Source: Clostridiales bacterium (GTDB lineage: Bacteria; Bacillota; Clostridia; Oscillospirales; Oscillospiraceae). From it: a stretch of DNA of 5,805 bases. Below, piece by piece: positions 1 through 5,760 of the stretch. Position numbers and translations under genes: made by a program. Position 1 is the stretch's first letter. The number at the start of each line of letters is the position of its first letter. The stretch covers positions 1-5,805 of the forward strand of contig VSNB01000201.1 of NCBI GenBank assembly GCA_009774055.1, given 5' to 3'. The notes beneath the pieces were generated by a model. The model saw only the letters and a program-made list of their open reading frames with translations, did no database searches and was not told the origin of the DNA.

Positions 1-279
1 CGCGTTTCTTTATGGGGCGGCGGTCAGATACGCACCCGCAGCCCGTTCAAGTCCTCGGCTCTGATACCCACAAGATATGTTTTGGCCATGTTCAGTGAGT
101 TGGTGCAGGAACTGCTGGATGAAGGAAACACCTCCGGTGCCGCCTCGGTAGTGCGAAAGATATATGAAGCTGCCGAAGTTACATTTGAGCAGAGTTCGCT
201 GGATGGCGACAGCAACGCAGCATGGATTTCTCTGTTTTCCGATGCTCTGAGAGATACTCTTGAAGATGCTGTCCCTTGA
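1..279 (+). CDS. C-terminal part of an unrecognised acidic protein (5' end outside window or unclear)
   Basis: The frame is open from the first base to the TGA at 277-279. I do not recognise the protein. From the ATG at 88 the product would be 63 residues, acidic and probably helical (FSELVQELLDEG near its start, DALRDTLEDAVP at its end), and codon first positions are rich in G, as in real genes. Neither the ATG at 88 nor the TTG at 82 has a convincing ribosome binding site, so the true start is probably upstream. The first 29 or so residues of the open frame are basic and unlike the rest. In that stretch another frame is also open until a TGA at 62-64, so an upstream frameshift or a separate upstream gene ending there is possible. 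Both minus-strand frames are open too, but lack a ribosome binding site. The reading is tentative. Confidence 0.4.
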   Translation, partial: RVSLWGGGQIRTRSPFKSSALIPTRYVLAMFSELVQELLDEGNTSGAASVVRKIYEAAEVTFEQSSLDGDSNAAWISLFSDALRDTLEDAVP

Positions 280-312
280 GAATCTTCCGAGCACCCGCCC
301 GTCATTTTTAGG

Positions 313-341
313 TTGGCAATTCAGCAAAAGTGTGGTATACT
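313..341 (+). promoter_or_regulatory. Sigma-70/sigma-A promoter of the Rpn-type nuclease gene
   Basis: A -35 box TTGGCA (313-318) and a -10 box TATACT (336-341) are separated by exactly 17 bp, with an extended -10 TG at 333-334. Both boxes are close to consensus. Transcription should begin around 347-349, giving a leader of only about 12 nt. Directly after the -10 lies the small inverted repeat CTAG-AAA-CTAG (340-350), which would overlap the start site and could be an operator, though it may be chance. The promoter also shows that a TTG at 313, in frame with the downstream gene, cannot be its start codon. Confidence 0.75.
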
Positions 342-360
342 AGAAACTAGAGGTGAGGGT

Positions 361-1263
361 ATGTCAGAAATGCGGTATACAGTCAAGGATTCCGTCTTCA
401 CATATGTGTTCAAACAGCCGGAGTATGCTAGGAAGCTCTATCTAGCTCTCCACCCGGAGGATACCGCTGTAACAGAAGCGGATTGCAAACTGGTGACTTT
501 GGAGAATGTACTGACAACGGGGATGTATAACGATGTCGGTCTTCAGGTGCGGGATACCTTGATATTGCTCGTAGAAGCGCAGTCGGTATTCTCGGTTAAT
601 ATCGCTCTGCGTATGTTGCTCTACCTTGCGGCAACCTACAAGGAGTATACCGAGGAACGCAAGCTGAACCTGTATGGGACGGCTCCGGTCACGATCCCTC
701 GCCCGGAGTTGTACGTTGTCTACACGGGTGACCGCCCTGATGTGCCGGATGAGCTGAGGCTTTCGGAGCTGTATAAGGGATCGGGAGCTGCGGACGTAGA
801 AGTGAAGGTGTTGCGAGGAAACGGGACCGGGGACATCGTTGATCAGTATGTTCGATTCTGCAAGATATCGGACGAGGAACGGAAGAAGCATGGGCGCAGT
901 CGGAAAGCCGTTGAGGAGACGATGCGCCGGTGCATAGAAGAAAATGTGTTGGCGCCATTTTTGGCGACCCGCCAGAAGGAGGTGGCAGAGATTATGGTGA
1001 CCTTATTCGATCAGGAGAAGATCATGGAGATCCATGACTACCATGTTGCGGAGGATGCCCGGAAGGACGGCCTTCAGAAGGGACGAGCAGAAGGACGAGC
1101 AGAAGGACGAGCAGAAGGACGAGCAGAAGGTATGACAGAAGGGACCCTGCAATCAATCCAGAATCTCATTAAAAATATGGGATTTTCTGTCGAGCGGGCG
1201 ATGGCGGTGTTGGGTGTGTCAGAGGCAGATCAGCCGAAATATGCAGAAATGCTGAAGCAGTAA
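361..1263 (+). CDS. Rpn-family recombination-promoting nuclease / putative transposase (PD-(D/E)XK)
   Basis: This 300-residue protein matches the Rpn/YhgA-like family of PD-(D/E)XK nucleases that E. coli RpnA represents. Such proteins are metal-dependent DNA endonucleases linked to RecA-independent recombination and usually annotated as putative transposases. The likely active site is D58 (in YNDVG), then E72 and Q74 (in LVEAQS), the usual D-Xn-E-X-Q pattern. The core runs to about residue 210. It is followed by the MVTLFDQEKIMEIHDY segment, a charged linker with four AEGR-type repeats (about 240-256), and a short helical tail. The ATG at 361 is chosen because GAGGTGA (350-356) lies just upstream and a strong promoter ends at 341; the earlier TTG lies inside the promoter. 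It has its own promoter and the gene after it follows a 137-bp gap, so it is probably monocistronic. Copies of this family are often numerous and laterally acquired. DNA cleavage here is inferred from the family. Confidence 0.88.
   Translation: MSEMRYTVKDSVFTYVFKQPEYARKLYLALHPEDTAVTEADCKLVTLENVLTTGMYNDVGLQVRDTLILLVEAQSVFSVNIALRMLLYLAATYKEYTEERKLNLYGTAPVTIPRPELYVVYTGDRPDVPDELRLSELYKGSGAADVEVKVLRGNGTGDIVDQYVRFCKISDEERKKHGRSRKAVEETMRRCIEENVLAPFLATRQKEVAEIMVTLFDQEKIMEIHDYHVAEDARKDGLQKGRAEGRAEGRAEGRAEGMTEGTLQSIQNLIKNMGFSVERAMAVLGVSEADQPKYAEMLKQ
1081..1140 (+). repeat. 12-bp tandem repeat, four perfect copies plus one degenerate
   Basis: The unit GGACGAGCAGAA occurs four times without a mismatch at 1081-1128, followed by a diverged fifth copy (GGTATGACAGAA, 1129-1140). 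It is in frame with the nuclease gene and encodes repeated G-R-A-E. As the unit is a multiple of three, gain or loss of copies would change linker length by four residues without breaking the frame. Perfect DNA identity, including synonymous positions, points to recent expansion by replication slippage. Confidence 0.95.
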
Positions 1264-1278
1264 ATGAGTCGCTCCAAT

Positions 1279-1323
1279 AAATGGATCAGCGGTTACCGTG
1301 AGGCAACCGGTGGTTCTGCATTT
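1279..1323 (+). terminator. Weak imperfect hairpin after the nuclease gene
   Basis: AAATG (1279-1283) can pair with CATTT (1319-1323) and CGGTT (1290-1294) with AACCG (1305-1309), with internal bulges. There is no real T-run after it, so intrinsic termination is doubtful. It lies 15 bp past the nuclease stop codon. Together with the putative ku promoter, it is all I see in the 137-bp gap. Confidence 0.2.
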
Positions 1324-1349
1324 ATCTGATTCAGCCCCAATACAATTGA

Positions 1350-1379
1350 GCAAGATTTTTCCTGAAATCGGGCATACTA
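1350..1379 (+). promoter_or_regulatory. Possible forespore (sigma-G/sigma-F type) promoter of ku
   Basis: CATACTA (1373-1379) fits the sigma-G/sigma-F -10 consensus (CATNNTA). Eighteen bp upstream is GCAAG (1350-1354), which agrees with the sigma-G -35 pattern GMATR at four of five positions. Transcription would start near 1385, just before the ribosome binding site. In B. subtilis the ku-ligD operon is under sigma-G, which makes the match meaningful, but one -35 position is wrong and a sigma-A promoter is not excluded: a TACAAT (1341-1346) exists with no good -35. Confidence 0.35.
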
Positions 1380-1385
1380 CCGCCA

Positions 1386-1393
1386 AAGGGAGG
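1386..1393 (+). promoter_or_regulatory. Strong ribosome binding site of ku
   Basis: AAGGGAGG ends seven bases before the ATG at 1401. It is the only good Shine-Dalgarno sequence near the N-terminus and fixes the start, which yields the expected Ku opening (ATMKGAISFGLLHVPISL). Confidence 0.85.
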
Positions 1394-1400
1394 TCTGCTC

Positions 1401-2213
1401 ATGCCCGCTACCATGAAAGGCGCCATATCCTTCGGCCTGTTGCACGTACCCATCTCACTGCACACAGCCACCCAAGACAACGACATCCGTTTCCATCAGC
1501 TATGCCGGGAGGACGGCTCACGGGTGAAATATAAAAAGGTCTGCGCAAGCTGTGGAAAGGAGGTTTCGGGAGACGGGATTATAAAAGGCTTTGAAATCGA
1601 GCCGGGACGGTATGTCACGCTCACTGATGATGATTTTGAAAAGGCAAAGGCAGAAAGGGAGCGGACGATACACATTCTGCACTTTGCAGATATTCAGGAC
1701 ATCCGCCCTATTTACTTTGACAAAACCTACCATACCGTTCCGGAGGCTGGAGGCGACAAGGCATATGAGCTGCTGCGCCGCTGTATGCTGGAGGAACACG
1801 CGGTAGCCATCGCCAAAGGCGTGATCGGCCAATCGGAACACCTGATGGCCCTGATCCCAACAGATACCGGAATTCTGACGGAAACTCTTTTCTTCCATGA
1901 CGAAGTAAAGGCTATGCCGAAGGAACCAGCCAAGCCGGAAATCTCAAAGCAAGAGTTGTCTATGGGTAAAACGCTCATTTCCGGGATGAAGGAATCCTTT
2001 GAACCGTCGAAATACCACGATGAATACCGTGACCGGCTGTGGGAGATTATTCAAGCCAAAGCAAATAATCAAGAAATCACGCAAACTCCCACAGAGCAGC
2101 AGGTCAGCGTCATCAATATGATGGACGCCCTCCAGCAGATGCTGGAGCAAGCCAAAGCAAAGGGAGCGCCAAGTGCGCGGCAGCGGCCCAGGCGTAAGGT
2201 GTCAAAGCAGTGA
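1401..2213 (+). CDS. ku: Ku-family DNA end-binding protein of non-homologous end joining
   Basis: This 270-residue protein has the usual length of bacterial Ku. Ku forms a homodimeric ring that threads onto double-strand break ends, protects them and recruits the ligase. The N-terminus (KGAISFGLLHVPISL, residues 6-20) is the standard opening beta-barrel strand. It is followed by YKKVCASCGKEV (about 44-55), then KGFEIEPGRYVTLTDDDFEKA, all typical of the Ku core. C35, C48 and C51 might bind a metal, as seen in some clostridial-type Ku proteins, but this is inference. The ARQRPRRKVSKQ tail is strongly basic, like the DNA-binding or ligase-activating C-termini of other bacterial Ku proteins. The stop overlaps the GTG start of the ligase gene, so the two are almost certainly translationally coupled. 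A CATACTA box upstream suggests possible forespore expression. Confidence 0.96.
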   Translation: MPATMKGAISFGLLHVPISLHTATQDNDIRFHQLCREDGSRVKYKKVCASCGKEVSGDGIIKGFEIEPGRYVTLTDDDFEKAKAERERTIHILHFADIQDIRPIYFDKTYHTVPEAGGDKAYELLRRCMLEEHAVAIAKGVIGQSEHLMALIPTDTGILTETLFFHDEVKAMPKEPAKPEISKQELSMGKTLISGMKESFEPSKYHDEYRDRLWEIIQAKANNQEITQTPTEQQVSVINMMDALQQMLEQAKAKGAPSARQRPRRKVSKQ

Positions 2214-3172
2214 GGGACTTATTTGGCACCCCGATTTCTCCCATGCTGATTGCTGAGAACGTCGATTTTTTTGCGGATGAAGCATATTTCTATGAGATCA
2301 AATGGGATGGGGAACGCTGTGTGGCGTTCCTCGATCCGGGGAATAGCACAGAACTGCGCAACAAACGCAATGTGCGGATGTTGCCGAAGATTCCCGAGCT
2401 TTCCAACATCCACCGCCAAGTAGCCGCAAGATGTATTTTGGACGGGGAACTGGTGTGCATCGTGGATGGCAAGCCGGATTTTTCTGTTATTCAGCATCGG
2501 AGCCTGCTGTCAGATAAGTATAAAATAGAGCTGGAAGCAAAGCAGCATCCCGCAGTCTTCATTGCATTTGACTGTCTCTATTATGATGGTCGGGACCTTA
2601 CGATGTGCCCTCTGGCGGAGCGCCGGGAATATCTGCGGCGGGCTGTCACTGACTCGGACCGTCTGGCAGTTTCCCGCGTATATGGCGCAGATCAGGCGAT
2701 GGAACTTTTTCAACTCACCCAGGTGCAGGGCTTGGAGGGGATCGTTGCAAAGAGGAAAGACAGCCTGTATTTTCAAGGGAAACGGACAAAAGCCTGGCTG
2801 AAGATGAAGCATCTGATGGACGATGATTTTGTTGTCTGCGGGTATATCGACAAAGGGGAACATCTGATCAGCATCGTTCTGGGGCAGTACAGGGCGCAGA
2901 AGTTGGTGTATAAGGGTCATGTAACGCTGGGAGTCGGCGGTGAAACATTCGCAGCGATCAGAGCGCAGCCGCAAATGATAGAGCCACCGTTTATCCAGTC
3001 GGCTCCAGCCGGACACGGCAACGAGAAGGCTGTATGGCTGGAGCCAACGCTGGTCTGTACGGTTGCGTTTATGCACCGAACTAAAAATGGAGGGATGCGT
3101 CAGCCGGTATGCAAAGGACTTCGGTGGGATAAATCCCCGCTGGAATGTGTGGAACCTTCAGAAAACCGGTAA
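2210..3172 (+). CDS. ligD: ATP-dependent DNA ligase, LigD ligase domain only
   Basis: A 320-residue nucleotidyltransferase ligase that seals nicks and joined ends using ATP. All core motifs are visible: motif I KWDGER with the adenylated lysine K31; RNKRN (50-54); motif III LDGELV with E80; motif IIIa FDCLYYDG (120-127); motif IV EGIVAK (176-181); motif V WLKMK (196-200). The OB-fold follows, ending with RQPVCKGLRWDK (297-308), the LigD-type C-terminal signature. It has no primase-polymerase or 3'-phosphoesterase domain, so it corresponds to the ligase module alone. The start is GTG at 2210, whose last two bases belong to the ku TGA; this four-base GTGA overlap explains the lack of a separate strong ribosome binding site and indicates coupling to ku. 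Function as the NHEJ ligase is inferred from motifs and partner. The symbol ligD follows NHEJ usage rather than domain completeness. Confidence 0.95.
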   Translation: MRDLFGTPISPMLIAENVDFFADEAYFYEIKWDGERCVAFLDPGNSTELRNKRNVRMLPKIPELSNIHRQVAARCILDGELVCIVDGKPDFSVIQHRSLLSDKYKIELEAKQHPAVFIAFDCLYYDGRDLTMCPLAERREYLRRAVTDSDRLAVSRVYGADQAMELFQLTQVQGLEGIVAKRKDSLYFQGKRTKAWLKMKHLMDDDFVVCGYIDKGEHLISIVLGQYRAQKLVYKGHVTLGVGGETFAAIRAQPQMIEPPFIQSAPAGHGNEKAVWLEPTLVCTVAFMHRTKNGGMRQPVCKGLRWDKSPLECVEPSENR

Positions 3173-3178
3173 CCGGTA
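3165..3178 (+). repeat. Tandem 7-bp repeat at the ligase stop codon
   Basis: ACCGGTA occurs twice in a row (3165-3171 and 3172-3178), covering the ligase TAA. Each copy contains the palindrome ACCGGT. It may be chance or a minor RNA structure just before the larger hairpin. Confidence 0.4.
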
Positions 3179-3180
3179 CG

Positions 3181-3207
3181 CTCCATCCCCGTATGATGGG
3201 GGTGGAG
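3181..3207 (+). promoter_or_regulatory. Hairpin sequestering the ribosome binding site of the dehydrogenase gene
   Basis: CTCCATCCCC (3181-3190) pairs with GGGGGTGGAG (3198-3207) around a 7-nt loop: ten base pairs, nine Watson-Crick and one T-G. The 3' arm contains most of the Shine-Dalgarno sequence GGTGGAGG (3201-3208) for the ATG at 3218. In mRNA this would hide the ribosome binding site unless ribosomes, a protein or a temperature shift open it. No T-run follows, so it is not a terminator. Confidence 0.65.
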
Positions 3208-3217
3208 GTGTCATACC

Positions 3218-4117
3218 ATGGAACATAACAGCAGCTACGGGTATCTCACGGACTGCCGGGAGATGCCCATTACATTTCCGCCCCAGCACCAAGATCGCCA
3301 GCCGGGCTTTGAGTATGTGATGGAACCGAAGCCGGTATCGGAATGCGGGAAAGCCTGTCGGAAGCTGGAGGGCAAGACCGCGCTGGTCACCGGAGGGGAC
3401 AGCGGCATCGGACGGGCGGTGGCATACGATTATGTGAAGCAGGGTGCAAATGTTGCTATCGCTTACTACGATGAGGACCGGGATGCGGAGGAGACTGCCA
3501 AGCGTGTGCAGCAGATGGGCGGACGCTGTCTGCTGCTGCGGGGCGATCTGAAGGACCCGGCTTTCGCAAAATACTGTGTGGACAAGACGCTGGCGTGTTT
3601 TGGGAAGCTGGACATTCTGGTCAACAACCACGCTATGCAGTTTATCCGGCGAAGCATCCTGGATATTTCCAACGAGCAGCTTGCGTTTATCTTTCAGAAC
3701 AATGTGTTCTCATTTTTCTATCTGATAAAGGCGGCGCTGCCTCACATGGAGCGGGGGAGCTGCATCATCAACACTACATCGGTGACGGCCTACCAGGGAA
3801 ACAAGGATCTGATTGACTACAGTGCCACCAAGGGCGCGATTGTCGCGCTGACACGCTCCCTGGCGCTATCGCTGGTGGAGAAGGGGATTCGGGTCAACGC
3901 CGTGGCGCCCGGTCCCATCTGGACGCCGCTGATCCCTGCATCCTTCTCCGCGGAGGAAGTAAAAACCTTTGGTGCCAAGACCAGCCAGGTGCCCATGATG
4001 CGGGCGGGCCAGCCCTGCGAGGTATCGCCCTGTTATGTATTCCTGGCATCGGATGACGCCAGCTATATGACAGGGCAGGTGCTTCATCCGGACGGCGGAA
4101 CAATCGTAGGTTCGTAA
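3218..4117 (+). CDS. Short-chain dehydrogenase/reductase, YdaD/YghA (general stress protein 39-like) subfamily
   Basis: A 299-residue NAD(P)-dependent oxidoreductase of the classical SDR fold. The cofactor motif is TGGDSGIG (58-65), D110 lies in the RGDL segment, the NNAG-equivalent is NNHAMQ (136-141), and the catalytic tetrad is N162, S188, Y201 and K205 (DYSATK). The roughly 50-residue N-terminal extension before KLEGKTALVTGG is typical of the YdaD/YghA group, whose members include B. subtilis general stress protein 39; their true substrates are poorly defined, so no reaction is assigned. The ATG at 3218 has GGTGGAGG nine bases upstream, within a hairpin. The gene lies 45 bp after the ligase in the same direction with no visible promoter or terminator between, so it probably shares the ku-ligase transcript. 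No direct role in DNA repair is evident; co-regulation under stress or in spores is the simplest link. Confidence 0.93.
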   Translation: MEHNSSYGYLTDCREMPITFPPQHQDRQPGFEYVMEPKPVSECGKACRKLEGKTALVTGGDSGIGRAVAYDYVKQGANVAIAYYDEDRDAEETAKRVQQMGGRCLLLRGDLKDPAFAKYCVDKTLACFGKLDILVNNHAMQFIRRSILDISNEQLAFIFQNNVFSFFYLIKAALPHMERGSCIINTTSVTAYQGNKDLIDYSATKGAIVALTRSLALSLVEKGIRVNAVAPGPIWTPLIPASFSAEEVKTFGAKTSQVPMMRAGQPCEVSPCYVFLASDDASYMTGQVLHPDGGTIVGS

Positions 4118-4121
4118 GAAA

Positions 4122-4158
4122 CAAAGCGGAAACCGCCTTTAGAACGGTTTCCGCTTTG
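4122..4158. terminator. Bidirectional intrinsic terminator between convergent genes
   Basis: CAAAGCGGAAACCG (4122-4135) and its exact complement (4145-4158) form a perfect 14-bp stem with a 9-nt loop. It begins four bases after the dehydrogenase stop and ends four bases before the stop of the small minus-strand gene. The minus direction continues into TTTCTT, a fair terminator tail; the plus direction has a weaker CTTGTT. It should insulate both transcripts. Confidence 0.88.
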
Positions 4159-4162
4159 CTTG

Positions 4163-4333
4163 TTAATCATCGCCGCGAAGAATGTTTTCTGCGTAATCCC
4201 TCAGGCTGGCAAAGGAGTTGACGCTGCCGGAGCGGGTTTGGATCTGTTCCCTGGCATAGTCGGGAAGCGTATCAAAATAGCGTTTGGCCTCCGGCTCGCT
4301 GCGGAGCAGGTTGTTCAAATCGGGATAGTGCAT
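4163..4333 (-). CDS. Small hypothetical protein (56 residues) downstream of the DNA polymerase IV gene
   Basis: Reading the minus strand from the ATG at 4333-4331 to the TAA at 4165-4163 gives 56 residues beginning MHYPDLNNLLRSEPEAKRYF and ending NILRGDD. The start has a clear ribosome binding site, AGAGGTGAT, about five bases upstream. The protein is soluble, with no signal peptide or membrane segment; DTLPDYAREQI and NSFASLRDYAENIL look like two short amphipathic helices. It resembles small uncharacterised proteins of Clostridia, but I know of no assigned function. It starts 56 bp after the polymerase stop in the same direction and stops just before the shared terminator, so it is probably the last gene of the polymerase operon. 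A regulator or partner of the polymerase is possible, by loose analogy with YolD-like proteins beside UvrX, but there is no sequence evidence for this. Confidence 0.8.
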   Translation of the reverse strand: MHYPDLNNLLRSEPEAKRYFDTLPDYAREQIQTRSGSVNSFASLRDYAENILRGDD

Positions 4334-4389
4334 TTCTTATCACCTCTGGTATAGCGTTTGCAGGTACCTCAAAAAAGTATGCGGCGCGG

Positions 4390-5638
4390 TCAGAGCGTTC
4401 CCAGGAAGCCAACAGGATAAATGATATGATCGCCTCTGGCATCCAGGTCCAAGGCAGGATCGATCAGGGTGATCGCTCTGCGAATACTGAAATAGCCGTA
4501 TTTCGCTCGTATCCTGTCAAGCGTCCGGTCAATGTCCGCCCGGCGTTGCGCCTTCCGCTCCTCCGGGAACAGCGACAGCTGCGTCATTTCATCCGCAGGT
4601 GAAAGGCCACTGGCTTTTACGGAGAGGCTTCGGACAGGCCGGTCGCCAGTGTGGCTATGGCGAAAAATGTCCAAGGCGGCTTCCCAGACCGTCAGAGTGC
4701 TGTCCGTGGGAACAGGCAGCTTGACTTGACGGTCAAAGGAGACAAAGTCGTTGGTGCGAATCCCTACCGTCACGATCCCGCAGACACAGCCTTGCTCCCG
4801 CAGCCGCGCCGCAACGCTCTCGCACAATGCCATCAGCGTGATCTTGACATCATCTTCACTGACCAGATCTCGGGGCGCGGTCGTACTGTTGCCTATGTTT
4901 TTCATGGGCGGTATGGTATAGTATCGCCGGACGCCAGAGCGATCCTGACCGTTGGCGAAGCGATGGAGCATGATCCCATTTTTGCCCAGAAGCGAATAGA
5001 GGAAGTCCGTGTCCGCCTGAGCCAGCGCGCCAATCGTATGGATGCCGAACTGGGTCAGCTTCCGGGTGGTAGCCGGACCGACATAGAGCAGGTCGCTGAC
5101 CGGCAGCCGCCAGGCCGTTTCCCGAAAGTTCTCCCGTGTGATGACGGAGGTGGCATCCGGCTTTTTCATATCGGAACCCAGTTTGGCAAAGACCTTGTTG
5201 TAGGATACGCCTACCGATACCGTCAGACCAAGTTCGCAACGGATGCGGGCGCGAATGTCATTGGCAATCGTTATGCCGTCTCCAAACAGGCCGGTCGAGC
5301 CGGTCACATCCAACCAGCACTCGTCCAGGCCAAAGGCTTCCACCTGGTCGGTATAGCTGATGTAAATATCCCTTGCAAGCGCGGAGAAACGGAGATACCG
5401 GTCATAGTGGGCGGGAACGCAGACCATGCTCCGGACACAGCTGACGGGCCTCCCAGAGCACTTGCCCAGTTCGGATGCCGAATTTCTTGGCAAGATCGTT
5501 TTTAGCCAGGACGATGCCATGGCGGGCTTCTTCATCGCCAGCTACGGCTACCGGTTTGTTTTTCAGGGCAGGATCATAAAGTATTTCTACGCTGGCATAG
5601 AAATTGTTCATGTCGGAATGCAGAATGATCGGTTCCAT
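4390..5638 (-). pseudogene. dinB: DNA polymerase IV (Y-family, DinB), interrupted by a one-base frameshift
   Basis: Y-family translesion polymerase gene in two frames. Residues 1-70 (5638 to 5429) carry the catalytic HSDMNNFYASVE block (D9, steric-gate Y14) and end at LCPE; this frame then stops at 5404-5402. The remainder continues in another frame from 5427. Removing one base (plus-strand G at 5428) joins CPE to MVCVPAHYDRY and restores 415 residues. In restored numbering: second catalytic pair D105-E106 (GLDECWLDVT), palm block SVGVSYNKVFAKLGS (141-155), helix-hairpin-helix thumb (about 185-203), little finger (about 230-345), and a likely sliding-clamp motif QLSLF (353-357). Neither piece alone can be active, since the catalytic D9 and D105/E106 are separated. 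No slippery sequence supports programmed shifting, so this is a recent mutation or a sequence error. The start ATG at 5638 has only a weak GGA upstream. The protein sequence is otherwise well conserved. Confidence 0.88.
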
Positions 5639-5707
5639 AAATCCAGTATGTGCAGATGGAGAAACGGAGATTCCGCATATTTTATGAAGAAGTGATCCAA
5701 GTCGGGC

Positions 5708-5731
5708 GTTCGAATCCAGTTCGGGGTGCCA
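5708..5731 (+). other. tRNA 3'-end-like fragment, possible attachment-site remnant
   Basis: GTTCGAATC (5708-5716) matches the tRNA T-loop/B-box consensus. Counting on from TTCGAAT there are five bases (CCAGT, T-stem 3' strand), seven (TCGGGGT, acceptor 3' strand), one discriminator G (5728) and CCA (5729-5731), exactly the tRNA register. The bases before the loop (GGGCG) do not pair with CCAGT, and no D-arm, anticodon arm or ACCCCGA 5' acceptor is present upstream, so it is not a working tRNA. A 3' fragment of this kind is what many tRNA-targeting integrases leave at the distal end of an island. Chance is still possible. Confidence 0.35.
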
Positions 5732-5760
5732 GAAAAAGAGGTCAAAAAAGATTTTTGGTG

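Noticed and set aside
24..327. Two minus-strand open frames at the left edge
   Set aside because: Neither has a ribosome binding site, one would start inside the Rpn promoter, and both have low-complexity or atypical composition.
442..891. Minus-strand open frame inside the nuclease gene
   Set aside because: It is a shadow of the clearly coding plus-strand Rpn gene and lacks start signals.
1081..1140. CRISPR or intergenic repeat array
   Set aside because: The units are contiguous without spacers and encode an in-frame G-R-A-E linker.
4160..4354. Plus-strand 64-residue open frame
   Set aside because: It starts in the tail of the terminator without a ribosome binding site and lies opposite the better-supported 56-residue minus-strand gene.
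5404..5437. Programmed ribosomal frameshift in dinB
   Set aside because: There is no slippery heptamer or +1 motif with a rare codon, and DinB is not known to be made this way; a mutation or sequence error is simpler.
4651..5505. 284-residue plus-strand open frame opposite dinB
   Set aside because: It mirrors the strongly conserved polymerase on the other strand, has no plausible ribosome binding site, and its product shows no recognisable motif.
5707..5723. LexA/SOS box in front of dinB, from the CGAAC...TTCG symmetry on the minus strand
   Set aside because: The half-sites are CGAAC and ATTCG with a three-base gap, not CGAAC-N4-GTTCG, and the likeness is better explained by the tRNA T-loop core.
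5657..5731. Intact tRNA gene ending at 5731
   Set aside because: The T-stem does not pair (GGGCG against CCAGT), and no D-arm, anticodon arm or matching 5' acceptor strand is found in the 75 bases upstream.
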